A DNA stretch of 11,903 nucleotides from Conidiobolus incongruus B7586. Lineage: Eukaryota > Entomophthoromycota > Entomophthoromycetes > Entomophthorales > Conidiobolaceae. Location: positions 1 to 11,903 of the forward strand of contig JNEM01012979.1 in assembly GCA_000697335.1 (NCBI GenBank). The letters are read 5' to 3'. Both the position numbers and the translations under genes were made by a program. The notes under the pieces were generated by a model. The model saw only the letters and a program-made list of their open reading frames with translations. It did not search any database and had not been told where the DNA came from. Below are positions 1-9,110 of the stretch, piece by piece; the first letter of the stretch is position 1; each line of letters starts with the position of its first letter.

Positions 1-934
1 TATAATAAACTTATATTATTTATTTATAATTAAGTATATTTGATCCAATTATATTAAATTTTAGTTGATATATTAAAGTTTAAATTTTACCTAAGGTGAG
101 TTATAAATTTGTGTATTTTGGTTATAAAAAGAAAATTAAAACTTAGTATATTTATCTTTTGCTTTCTTAACTTCTTTAAGTTTATAAGGTATAGAGTCAA
201 TTAACTTCTTATATTAAAAAAAATTAATTTTGTTCTAAACTTCTTAAATATATTCCTAAAGCTTATTTAAATTTTTTGCTAGTGGAAAAGCTTTAACTAC
301 TTTTTTTAACTAATTCTAAAGATGTTTAATTAAATTAAAGTTAAAAGATTAAAGAAACCACTTTATAACTATTATTTTATTATTATTAAACTATTTAGTA
401 GTAGAAATAGTAATATAGCAAAAGGTATTATCTTGTTAGAAAATAATATCTAATTTATTTAACCTATACTATTTAATAGTTTTTTAATTCATTGTTTAAA
501 ATATTTTAGTATATTTCAGTATTAATTCCCTTATTAACTTTATAAAAATACTTTACACTAAAAGATAACATATATCTTTAAACTATAATTAACCCACTAT
601 TATATTTTTAGCATAAATAACATAATGGTTATAAAGTAGTTTTTTGTCTTTTCTAAAACATTTAACTTTTCTATTAAATCTACTAAAGTATATTTTTGCT
701 TTATTAAATTAAATAACTTTACTTTAATTAGTTTTGGTTTAACTTTAGTAGTGATATTTAAACTCCTACTTAACTTTACAATGGGATTTCTTTAGTTAAA
801 AGTGTTTTTTTTTAAAATGCAAGTAATATCTATTATAATGTAAAATATATATAATAGTATTAGTACTAACTAATATTCTTATATAGTTTTGTAATTCTTT
901 TTGTACTTCTATAACAATATTATATTTACTTGTA
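1..934 (-). mobile_element. Tc1-like DNA transposon copy A, left part (right part at 2508-3058)
   Basis: This is the left part of a decayed Tc1/mariner-superfamily element that starts beyond the left edge; by comparison with copies B and C its outer end should lie about 90 bp outside the window. Positions 97-934 match 1126-1963 of copy B at a constant offset of 1029 bp, through the inner direct repeat (around 90-120), the third catalytic position (325-327) and the second catalytic Asp codon (430-432). The match stops at about 934, where copy B is inserted at a TA, and resumes at 2508. Positions 1-85, the spacer of the left inverted repeat, are much more diverged from B and C than the coding part, so A belongs to an older or different subfamily. 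Orientation is that of the transposase, on the minus strand. Confidence 0.87.
121..932 (-). pseudogene. Tc1-like transposase relic of copy A, catalytic and C-terminal part
   Basis: This is the C-terminal two thirds of a DDE transposase, the enzyme that cuts and rejoins element ends at TA targets. On the minus strand the second catalytic Asp lies in the motif IIF*QDN, its codon at 430-432. Here one of the two Gln codons before Asp survives (CAA), while copies B and C have stops at both. The third catalytic position at 325-327 reads Lys (AAA) where the family has Glu, 35 codons after the Asp, which gives the DD34E spacing of Tc1. The next codon still encodes His (CAT), where B has Tyr. The copies were therefore mutated independently from a common ancestor. 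In-frame stops are numerous and the gene is dead. The N-terminal part continues on the other side of copy B (2510-2740). Confidence 0.8.
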
Positions 935-1155
935 TATTAACCTACAAAAATAAGTTATAAAATTAAAAACACCTATATTTTTATTAATAACTTAATTAAT
1001 ATTTAATAAAATAAACTTAAATTAAATAATTAAAATCTATTATATTTATTAGTTATATATATCATTAAATAATAATATTTAGCTATTATTTAGCTAAAAT
1101 ATAAACCTTTAAATTTTACCTAAGGTAAGTTATAAATTTGTGGGTTTTTGGTGAT
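935..1155 (+). repeat. Copy B left terminal inverted repeat with two direct repeats
   Basis: The outer block (about 940-970) and the inner block (about 1115-1150) share the core RTGAGTYATAAAWT in the same orientation; as it stands both read TAAGTTATAAA, at 951 and 1126. The inner block continues into a conserved stretch ending GTGGGTTTTTG. By analogy with other IR/DR Tc1 elements these would be the transposase binding sites; that is inference. The spacer between them is AT-rich and only loosely matches the spacer of the right arm. Confidence 0.82.
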
Positions 1156-2200
1156 AAAAAAAAATTAAAACCTAGTGTATCTACCTTTAACTTTTCTAAC
1201 TTCTTTAAATTTATAAGGTATAGAATCAACTAACTTCTTATATTAAAAAGGGTTAATCTTGTTCTATGCTTCTTGAATATATTTTTAAAGTTGATTTAAA
1301 TTTTTTATTAGGGGGAAAGCTTTACTAGCTTTTTTTAACTAATCCTAAAGGTATTTAATTAGATTAAAGTTAGAAGATTAAAGAAGCTACTTTATAACTA
1401 TTATCTTGTTATTTTTAAGTTATTTGGTAGTAGAAGCTATAATATAACAAGAGGTATTATCTTACTAGAAAATAATATTAGATTTATTTAACCTATATTA
1501 TTCAATGGTTTTTTTTAATTTATTGTTTAAAATACTTTAGTACATTTTAGTATTAATTCCCCTATTAACTTTATAAAGATACCTTACACTTAAAGATAAT
1601 ATATATCCTTAAACAATAATTAACCTATTATTATACTTTTAAATAAAATTAACATAATAGTCACAAAGTAATTCTACATTTTTTCTAAAGTATCTAGCTT
1701 TTTTATTAAATCTACTAAGGTATATTTTTGTTTTATTAGATTAAATAACCTTACTTTAATCAGTTTCAATTTAACATTAGTGGTGACATTTAAACTTTTA
1801 CCTAGCTTTATAATGGGATTTCTTTAATTAAAGGTGTTTTTTCTTAAGGTGTGAGTAGTATCTATACTAATATAGAACACATATAATAGTATTAGTGCTA
1901 ACTAATATTCTTGTATAGTTTTATAGTTCTTGCTGTATTTTTATAATAGTACTACATTTATTAATATTAACTAACCTACAGATATACTTCTTATTATGTT
2001 TATCTATAATTTTAACACACTTAAATTTAAGTTTAAATGTTTCTTTATTGTTATTCTTAACAACTTTAGCTATAGTAAACTAGCTAACACTAGTAATTCT
2101 AGCAATATCACAAGTTGATTTACCTTCTTTATAAAGTTAATTAATGCACAAATAGATTTTTTTAAAGAGGGATTTAAGTATAATGATACTAATAAAAAAA
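1150..2200 (-). pseudogene. Tc1-like (DD34E) transposase relic of copy B
   Basis: On the minus strand a relic of about 345 codons can be followed in order. A helix-turn-helix reads LYKEGKSTCDIARITSVS then a stop and FTIAKVV (about 2060-2136), matching the Tc1 N-terminal DNA-binding domain. The middle ends in KVNRGINTKMY. The catalytic box reads IIF**DNTSCY, with the second Asp codon at 1459-1461 and both preceding Gln codons turned into stops. The SPDLNPIE-like box reads SSNFNLIKYL with the third acidic residue now Lys at 1354-1356. Asp and Lys are 35 codons apart, hence DD34E. A conserved D*LKK follows. The start codon is uncertain, probably near 2190. More than a dozen in-frame stops remain and the gene is certainly non-functional. 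In life the protein would have bound the IR/DR sites and catalysed cut-and-paste transposition in the nucleus. Confidence 0.88.
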
Positions 2201-2284
2201 ATTTAGTATATCTATAAAATATTATATAAAATAATAGCAAAGAGAGAAAAAAAATATGGTTATATATTGTTAAATATATCCCTT

Positions 2285-2507
2285 TATCTCAAAAACCCAC
2301 AAATTTATAATTCACCTTGGTTAAATATTAAAGGTTAATATTTTTGCTAATAGTTTACTAAATATATCTAAATATATTTATTTATTATTAAATAATATAC
2401 CATAATTATATATTATAGTTTTAAGTAATCTAATATATATAATTGTTTTAGTTATTAATTAAAATATATATATTTTTGATTTTATAACTTACTTTTATAG
2501 GTTAGTA
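2285..2507 (-). repeat. Copy B right terminal inverted repeat with two direct repeats
   Basis: This is the reverse complement counterpart of the left arm. The inner block (about 2290-2337) reads, reverse-complemented, AAGGTGAATTATAAATTTG, and the outer block (about 2475-2507) reads CCTATAAAAGTAAGTTATAA. The cores begin at 2304 and 2481, 177 bp apart, close to the 175 bp of the left arm. The sequence of the inner block matches the left inner block almost without gaps over about 50 bp. Confidence 0.82.
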
Positions 2508-3058
2508 TATTAACTAACCTATAAATATACCTTTTATTATATTTATTTATAATCCTAACATATCTAAATTTAAACTTAGATATATCTTTACTATAATTTT
2601 TAACAACCCTAGCTATAATAAACTAGCTAGCACTAGTAATTCCAACAATCTTATAAGTTAATTTACCTTTACTATAAAGTTGATTAATATACAAGTGAAT
2701 CTTTTTAAAGAGGGATTTAAGTATTTTAATACTAATATTATTTAAAATAATAACTTACAATAATAATATTAATATAAATATATATAATTTAATAAAAGAA
2801 AAAAAGATTTAAGTAATTTTTATTTTATATACCCTTTTAATTCTTAAACCTACAAATTTATAACTCACCTTATTTAAAATTTAAGATTTAATATATTAGC
2901 TAATAATATATTAAATATAATTAAATATAACCTATTATAATCAGGTAATATACTTTAATTATATACTTTAATTTAATTTAATTTAGTTAAAAAGTGTTTA
3001 AGTTATAGGTAAATATATAAGTGATTTTTATTTTATGACTCATTTTTATAGGTTAGTG
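2508..3058 (-). mobile_element. Tc1-like transposon copy A, right part
   Basis: The match to the family that stopped at 934 resumes here and corresponds to the stretch of copy B from about 1965 to 2507. Added to 1-934 and the missing outer end, it gives an element of about 1.57 kb, like B and C. It carries the transposase N-terminus, then an inner direct repeat (core at 2857) and an outer one (core at 3032), 175 bp apart. It ends in AGGTTAGTG at 3058, followed by TA at 3059-3060. The stretch about 2737-2840, before the inner repeat, is quite different from the same place in B and C, while the repeats themselves are well conserved. This again sets A apart as another subfamily. Confidence 0.85.
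2510..2740 (-). pseudogene. Tc1-like transposase relic of copy A, N-terminal part
   Basis: The minus strand at about 2604-2680 reads LYSKGKLTYKIVGITSAS, a stop, then FIIARVV. This is the same helix-turn-helix as in copy B (LYKEGKSTCDIARITSVS). The stop falls at the same codon as in B and C, where the family has Gln; TAG from CAG is the expected C-to-T change. The piece is separated from the rest of its gene (121-932) by the inserted copy B. It is dead. Confidence 0.78.
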
Positions 3059-3060
3059 TA

Positions 3061-3585
3061 GATGGTAGTTTAGTTAATATATTAATAATAATGATTTATA
3101 ATTATTTATAATAAGGAAATATTTAATAGATTTATCTTTATATAAATTATTATAAATTAATAATAAAATAAATATTTTTAATTATATTAAGAAAAATAAC
3201 TTTAAAATATTATATCCTAAAATAAAAAATATTATAAATAATTATTTGGCAAGTTTTTAAAGATTATATAAGGATATTATATTCTATTATCATATATAAT
3301 AATATTTTAAATTTATTTATAATTAAAATCTTTTTTATAAATATAAAAAAATATTTTAATTTATACTTATTAGGATTTTGGTTTTATTAATAATTTATAT
3401 CAAAAATATAAATAATTTATTATAAAAATAATAGATTTTTATAATACTAGTAATTTTTAATTTAATTATTATTTTTATAATTATTTTTTAAATATTAATT
3501 AAATTACAGAATATTTATTATATAATATAAATAATTAGTTTAAATTTAAACTTTTGTTAGGTTATAACTATAGAAAAAAATAGGT
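3061..3585. other. Very AT-rich stretch without recognisable content
   Basis: Between the end of copy A and the putative left end of the LINE the sequence is almost only A and T, with very few G or C per line. I see no open frame, no RNA gene and no repeat shared with the elements around it. Short AT palindromes occur, as expected at this composition. It may be ancient mutated repeat DNA or spacer; the sequence does not decide. Confidence 0.6.
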
Positions 3586-3593
3586 TTTAATAT

Positions 3594-4497
3594 TTAAACA
3601 GGGAATTATCAGTGGTAATTATTAGGTTATTATAAAATTAAGGGATATTAATGGGGTTTACTAAATTAGGTGAGAATAGCTTCTTATAAATCAGGTTCTT
3701 TGAATAAAATAAGTATCTTACACTCATCATAACTTTATATTTTTTGTGAGTATTATAAGAAAACTTAAAGATTATATATTTTTAAAAATAAAGATAAAGG
3801 ATATGTTTATCAGTTTATTTATGATAATTTTATATTAGGTTTCTTGTTAATTTTTAAAGAATAAAAAAAATTTTATTAGACCTAAAAACAAATAAAAGCA
3901 ATATTTTACAAAATATATTAATCTATAACTTATAGGATTAATTTAAAGCATAAGGTTCTATAGAATTAAATTTGTATTTATAGTGTTTTACAAGGGTAAT
4001 ATATTATAAATATGTTATATATAAGGGGGATATATTAAAGTAGTTACTAGATATTATAGAGGGGGTTATTTATAGTAATATTTGATCAAATAAAGTTAAG
4101 GTGAAGATTATCTCCCATTTATTATAATAGAAGGATCTAAGGGGTTTTTGGAGTTTTAACTTTGATTATATAGATATAAGCTTGGTATATTTGATAAATT
4201 ATATATATAAACATTTTAAAGTTTAAGGGGATATAATAGCTTAAGATTTTAATTATAATAATAGGATAATTATTTAAGTGGTTTGAGTATCTTTAGGTTG
4301 TTTTAATTTAGATATAATATAGTTTTAAGTAATTTATATATCTATATTCTATAATATCTTTATTTTTATAATTTTATAGGTAAAAGCCTAAGGGGTCTCT
4401 TTTAACCTTTTAAATAAAGTTAAAAAAAATACTTGCTAGAATTTTTTAGATAATAGATTTAAATTTAAATAAGAGTTTAAAATTGTTGGTGGATAAA
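3594..4497 (-). other. Probable LINE 3' part, left of copy C
   Basis: This stretch is less AT-rich than its left flank and continues the LINE beyond the insertion of copy C. Read on the minus strand just left of the insertion (about 4350-4480) there is a loosely coding-like stretch including KVKRDPLGFYL, a stop, then NYKNKDIIEY, which could be the end of ORF2. Further left (3594-4100) I can identify no domain. It presumably holds the end of the coding region and the 3' untranslated region. The assignment to the LINE rests on position and composition rather than on a clear motif. Confidence 0.5.
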
Positions 4498-4499
4498 TA

Positions 4500-4722
4500 T
4501 AATAACCTATAAAAATAAGTCATAAAATCAAAAACACTTATATTTTTACTAATAACTTAATTAATATTTAATAAAATAAACTTAAATTAAATAATTAAAA
4601 TCTATTATATTTATTAATAATATATATTATTATATGATGATATTTAGTTATTAATTGGTTAAAATATAAACATTTAAATTTTACCTAAGATAAGTTATAA
4701 ATTTGTAGGTTTTTGGTGATAA
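4500..4722 (+). repeat. Copy C left terminal inverted repeat with two direct repeats
   Basis: The outer repeat around 4505-4535 begins ACCTATAAAAATAAGTCATA; the inner one around 4680-4715 contains TAAGATAAGTTATAAATTTG. The core spacing is 175 bp, as in copy B. Here the outer core keeps the C of GTCAT that copy B has lost, which helps to reconstruct the family consensus. Confidence 0.8.
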
Positions 4723-5770
4723 AAAAAAATTAAAACCTAATGTATCTACTTTTAGCTTTTTTAACTTCTTTAAGTTTATAGGGTATATAATCAATTAATT
4801 TTTTATACTAAGAAAGGTTAATCTTGTTCTATGCTTCTTAAACATATTTTTAAAGTTGATTTAAATTTTTTGCTAGGGGGAAAGCTTTAATAGCTTTTTT
4901 TAACTAATCCCAAAAGTATTTAATTAGGTTAAAGTTAAAAGATTAAAAAAACTACTTTATAACTATTATCTTGTTATTTTTAAGTTATTTAATAGTAAAA
5001 GTTATAATATAATAAGAGGTATTATCTTATTAAAAAATAATATCAGATTTATTTAACCTATATTGTTCAATAATTTTTTTTAATTTATTGTTTAAAATAC
5101 TTTAATATATTTTAATATTAATTCCCTTATTAATTTTACAAAGATACTTTATACCTAAAGACAATATATATCCCTAAATAATAATTAACTTACTATTATA
5201 CTTTTAAGTAAAATTAACATGATGGTTATAAAGTAATTTTGTATTTTTTTTAAAATATTTAGTTTTTTTATTAAATCTACTAAAGTATATTTTTGTTTCA
5301 TTAGATTAAATAACCTTACTCTAATTAATTTTAATTTAATATTAATAGTAACATTTAAACTCCCACCTAACTTTATAGTAAGATTTTTTTAGTTAGGGGT
5401 ATTTTTTCTTAAGGTATAAGTAATATCTATGCTAATATAAAACACATATAATAGTATTAGTGCTAATTAATATTCCTATATAGTTTTATAGTTCCTGTTG
5501 TATTTCTATAATAGTACTATACTTGCTTATATTATCTAACTTATAGATATACTTCTTATTATATTTATTTATAATCTTAACACACTTAAATTTAAGTTTA
5601 AATGTGTTTTTATTGTTATTTTTAACAACTTTAACTATAGTAAACTAGCTAACACTAGTAATTCTAGTAATATCATAAGTTAATTTACTTTCTTTATAAA
5701 GTTAATTGATACATAAGTAGATTTTTTTTAGAGAGGGATTTAAGTATAATAATACTAATAAAAAAAATTT
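4722..5770 (-). pseudogene. Tc1-like (DD34E) transposase relic of copy C
   Basis: The layout is the same as in copy B. The helix-turn-helix lies at about 5621-5705 on the minus strand. The catalytic box reads SDIIF**DNTS with the Asp codon at 5024-5026 and both Gln codons before it turned into stops. The third acidic position is Lys (AAA) at 4919-4921, again 35 codons from the Asp, so this is a DD34E Tc1-type enzyme. Stops are frequent along its whole length. Damage is of the C-to-T / G-to-A kind, and partly at different codons from copy A, so much of it arose after the copies had separated. It is non-functional. Like the others it would have acted on the IR/DR ends of its own family. Confidence 0.86.
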
Positions 5771-5849
5771 AGTATATCTATAAAATATTATATAAAATAA
5801 TAACAAAAAGAGAAAAAAGATATAGTTATATATTATTAAATATATCCTT

Positions 5850-6073
5850 TTATCTCAAAAACCCACAAATTTATAACTCACCTTAGTTAAATATTAAGGA
5901 TTAATATTTTTGCTAATAGTTTACTAAATATATCTAAATATATTTATTTATAATCAAATAATATACCTTAATTATAAATTATAATTTTAAGTAAATTAAT
6001 ATATACAATTGTTTTAGTTATTAATTAAAATATATATATATTTGATTTTATAACTCACTTTTGCAAGTTAGTG
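5850..6073 (-). repeat. Copy C right terminal inverted repeat with two direct repeats
   Basis: The inner repeat (about 5853-5885) and outer repeat (about 6041-6073) both contain TTTATAACTCAC, the reverse complement of GTGAGTTATAAA, starting at 5870 and 6047. This is the best preserved pair in the window: the 12-base core is identical in the two repeats. Confidence 0.82.
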
Positions 6074-6075
6074 TA

Positions 6076-6900
6076 TATTAGATCTATATTAGCTAAGAAG
6101 ATTTTTCTTTTAAAATGTTTGATTTTTTAAGTTTTTAAGTTTAATAAGCTAAAGTCTAGTTTTTCTTATTTTTTCCCTTTGAAAATAATAGAATAATTAA
6201 AAAGGTTTATATTTATAAAGAGGCTAAGCTATATAACATTTATTTTAGACAATATAAGGAAATTATAATATAACTTCTGATATAGTGTTAAAGGGTTTTT
6301 TTTATGATTTTTTATAAAGGTACTTTTTATTTAAATTATAGCTAGGTTAAGTTTTACTTTTAAAGTTCTTGTTAAGATTAGTTTAGTTTGGTAAATCTAA
6401 GAAAATAGTATTCTATCAACCAGTTTTAGTATTTAGATAAGAAGGGTTTGATTTAGTAGGATAATAAAATAAAGTTTTCTAAAATTCTATAAGTTAAAGT
6501 TTTTTTTAGATTAGTGATATTATAGGTTTTCTAATTTGATTTTTAATATTCTTAAGTATTATATTAACTTTTTAATTAGTTTGTTTAACTTATCCAGGAA
6601 TAGTTTAATAAATAAAATAATATAGCTTAGTAGATAAGGATTAATAATATAAAAATATTGATTGCTTTAGTTTTATAATTAAAGATAAACTAGTAACTCT
6701 AATCATACCTAATACTTTTATAACTTTGTTTATAATTATCTCTTCATTAACTTTTAATTTTACTTTTTAGTTATTTATTAAGATTTTTAAGTGTTTAATA
6801 GTTAATTTAGGATAATCTTAAATATTAAAAGGTTTAAAATTAGGGTTACTTATTTTTAACTATTCAAATTTTTCCAAATTGAATTTAACTCTTATAATAT
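6076..6900 (-). pseudogene. LINE ORF2 relic, C-terminal region
   Basis: Downstream of the reverse transcriptase the minus strand keeps features of the L1-like ORF2 C-terminus. A KVLGM stretch sits near 6690-6710, where such elements have a KYLG motif, followed by SLSTKLYYFIY (about 6620-6655), which resembles the LSLxGR..xxK..lskxxY segment. Near 6430-6480 FYYPTKSNPSYLNTK resembles the lxxPxxxGGLgllnixxq segment. These are weak individually but occur in the right order and spacing. The coding region is cut at about 6076 by copy C. Many Gln and Trp codons appear as stops. Confidence 0.62.
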
Positions 6901-7750
6901 TAGAATATACTTCTATAAGTTTTTTATAAGGGATAAGTTCTTTTTTTTTATAGATTAAAATAATAACATTATTAACAGAAGCTAAAGTTTTAACTTTTTA
7001 GCTATTTAAAGATAGAATTTTAATTAATAATAGCAGTGTAAGATTTAAAAAGATATTAAAAATAATATTAAAAAAGATTAAGGAAGTTAAATTACCTTAT
7101 CTTAAACCTTGTTTGATTGTGATTATAAGGTAAGATATTTAAGTAATGAGTATTTCAACTTTTAAATTATTATATAAAGAGTTTAGCTAGTTTTTAAATA
7201 GTATAAGATATTTGAGTTTGTTAATTATGGTTTATAGATATTTTTATATAATCTTATCATATATTTTTTCCTGATCTAGAAATATTACCCAACTTGAGAA
7301 ATTTTAAAAATAGTTATTTTCAAGAATATTTTTAAAAATCCATATATTATCCTATATTTATTTTTTTATGGATAAAGGTTTAAAGTCTTAAGTTAATTAT
7401 TCTTGATAAGAATTTTAAGTCAATATTTGAAAAAATAATAAGTTTCTAATATTTAGGGTTATATTTATTTTTTTTATTCTTGTAAATTAGAATTAGGGAT
7501 AAATACCTTATATTTTTATAAAAGGCTTTTTTAAAAACTTTATTAAAAGTGATAATTAAAGGGTAAGCTATTATCTCTATTAATAATTTGTATAACTTAT
7601 AAGATATACTATCTAAGCTTAGTATTTAAATATTAGGATATATTTTGATTGTTTTTTTAACTTCTTCAAAGATAATTAAAGTCTTTAATATTTTAATTTC
7701 AGCTTTGTTTAGTATTCTATCAGGGAAAAATATAAGATATAAATTAAGTA
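6900..7750 (-). pseudogene. LINE ORF2 relic, reverse transcriptase domain
   Basis: This domain copies the element RNA into DNA at the nicked target. On the minus strand the early finger motif reads LSLDSISYKLYK (about 7587-7623), the decayed form of PGLDGxSYExYK. It is followed by LSLILIYKNK, then YNPKY*KLIIFSNIDLKFL (about 7410-7470), the relic of the NWRPIxLxNxDxKxL motif. Further on comes a stretch ending NLFNIIFNIFLN, where LINEs have RQGxxLSPxLFN. The catalytic YADD box survives as SVNNVIIL, with both Asp codons turned into Asn at 6968-6973, followed by a Lys-rich loop and FNLEKFE where the family has the xKxN.eKs box. The frame of the first motifs differs from that of the catalytic box, so at least one small indel lies between. 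It is dead beyond doubt. Confidence 0.87.
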
Positions 7751-8385
7751 ATTCATCTAATTTTTTGTGTTAATTAAATTTTCAACAAAGAAAAATAAAT
7801 AGAAATCAATAAGTTTGTTATTTACATCAACTCTCTCTTTGGATGTTTTTCTATTAGGTAGTTAAACTAAGTCAAAAGGATCTGGTTTTTATTTACCTTT
7901 GATATAAGTTTTTATAAAGCTTAAAATAGTCTCATCTTTTTAAATCTATAATTTTTTAGTAATAAGTATATTAATCTTTATTTTTTTAAATCAGGTTATT
8001 TAATTTTTTAATTATATTATAATAGCTTTTATTTTATTTTATAAAGTATAGAAAAAAAAGGTGTAATCTTAAGTAATTAATTATCTAGATAGTTTTACTT
8101 ACTTCTGCTATAGATTTTTTCTTTTTATTTAGTTCAAATCCTATAGATTTCTTAACTGTTTGGTTTTTGAAATCAAATATAGAGATGTTTCCTCTAGCTT
8201 ATTCTTTAACTAATTAGTTAGTTATTTTAAATTATTTAGGTTTATTAATAATGGTGGGAAAGATTCTAGCTTATTTAATTTTAAGGGAGATGGTTGTAAG
8301 GATATAAATTCTACAGATTATTATTCTATAGTTTAAGAATTTATTAGTTATAGTTAGTATTATATTTATATAATTGAATTAGTTA
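7750..8385 (-). pseudogene. LINE ORF2 relic, linker between endonuclease and reverse transcriptase
   Basis: The minus-strand frame of the endonuclease continues here with few stops and links it to the first reverse transcriptase motifs. Readable pieces include ARIFPTIINKPK (about 8240-8275) and ISIFDFKNQTVKKSIGFELN (about 8125-8185), which occupy the place of the weakly conserved region between SDH and the RT start in L1-like ORF2 proteins. No domain name can be given for the linker itself. It is included because the shared frame shows that the endonuclease and the polymerase belong to one ORF. Confidence 0.7.
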
Positions 8386-9110
8386 TTATTAATTAAAATT
8401 TTATCTATAGATGATATAATACTTATTTTAGTATTGTGTCTAATGAATCTTTTTATACTATCCTAAAATAGTGTATTGAATGAGTCTCTTTAGTTATTTA
8501 GGTTTATCTATTTTTTCATATTTTTTGAAATTAGTTTAATATAAAATTTAAATAGGGATTTGTTTAAGTGGGATTGTAAAATTAAGTTAAAATCACTAAG
8601 AATGAAGTTTAATTCTTTTAAAATCATATTAAGTAGATTTTTTGTTTTGATATGTTTTTTATTTGATGATGAGGATAAGTATATATTTGTTAATATAATT
8701 TAATTAAGCTATATAAAATTTATATATTAAAGATTTTCTTTTCTCTATTTAAAGTAAAGTAGGATAGAATAAAGAGTTTCTTTGTTTTGATAAGCTATTT
8801 AGTTTTTCTATACTATATTATAAAGTATAAGCTAACCTTACCTAGAATTATTGATTGTTAAAATTAGTTGACTTTTTATAAAGTTATTATATTAGGTAAA
8901 AAAGTTAAGATAGAGAAGTAATGGTAGAGTTTAAAAATCTAGTTATCTCTAGTTAAACTTTTATAATTGATAAATATTATAATGATATTTATTAACTAAT
9001 TATTTAATTTAATGACTAGGATTTAATTTAAGATGGTTATTAGATATATTGATAATTTAACCTTAGGTTAAGATAGTTAATATCTATTATATTAAGATAT
9101 TGATATATAA
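8385..9110 (-). pseudogene. LINE ORF2 relic, AP-type endonuclease domain
   Basis: This domain nicks the target DNA to prime reverse transcription. On the minus strand IILTNIYLSSSSNKK (about 8645-8700) matches the lxNiYaPsss motif. ILSDFNLIL (about 8577-8603) matches ILGDFNxxL, with Gly changed to Ser by one G-to-A. ISSIDKILI (about 8392-8418) matches the SRIDxIL motif that closes the domain. Upstream, Asn- and Gln-stop-rich sequence to about 9100 fits the domain's N-terminal half, although the first motif is not clear. The presence of an APE domain places the element among APE-type non-LTR retrotransposons rather than those with a restriction-enzyme-like endonuclease. Most stops are TAA or TAG where Gln is expected. 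It is non-functional. Confidence 0.85.

Larger units (their letters stand above)
935..2507 (-). mobile_element. Tc1-like DNA transposon copy B, complete outline, inserted in copy A
   Basis: The element is 1573 bp long and flanked by TA at 933-934 and 2508-2509, the target duplication expected for Tc1/mariner. Both ends reduce to one terminal sequence, read inward as CACTAACCTAYAAAARTGAG; the left end reads TATTAACCT and the right end, reverse-complemented, TACTAACCT, and the differences from the consensus are C-to-T. Each terminal inverted repeat is about 220 bp and holds two direct repeats: left cores at 951 and 1126 (175 bp apart), right cores at 2304 and 2481 (177 bp apart). Between them lies a minus-strand transposase relic. 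Copy C (1574 bp) matches along the whole length. Longer flanking matches such as GTATATTA on both sides exist, but only TA is consistent with all the ends visible here. The element is complete in outline, and its coding capacity is destroyed. Confidence 0.88.
4500..6073 (-). mobile_element. Tc1-like DNA transposon copy C, complete outline, inserted in the LINE
   Basis: This copy is 1574 bp, colinear with copy B over its whole length and flanked by TA at 4498-4499 and 6074-6075. Left direct-repeat cores are at 4516 (TAAGTCATAAA) and 4691 (TAAGTTATAAA), 175 bp apart; right cores at 5870 and 6047, 177 bp apart. The right end reads AAGTTAGTG before the TA, the same as copy A at 3058. It differs from B mostly by transitions and has no large indel. 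It sits between LINE ORF2 C-terminal sequence (right) and probable LINE 3' sequence (left), so it landed in an existing LINE copy. Its orientation is the same as A and B. Confidence 0.88.

Noticed and set aside
940-2502. A MITE (outer block) carrying a separately inserted short Tc1 element (inner block) at two loci
   Set aside because: Outer and inner blocks share a core sequence, both arms have the same spacing, and copies A, B and C all have both blocks in the same places. A single element with IR/DR ends explains this with fewer events. Kept as the alternative in the check for the IR/DR finding.
932-2512. An 8-bp target duplication GTATATTA, as in hAT elements, around copy B
   Set aside because: The protein relic is a DD34E Tc1-type transposase, and the other visible ends (4498, 6074, 3059) share only TA next to the common terminus. 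The longer match is explained by the element end TATTA and the AT-rich target.
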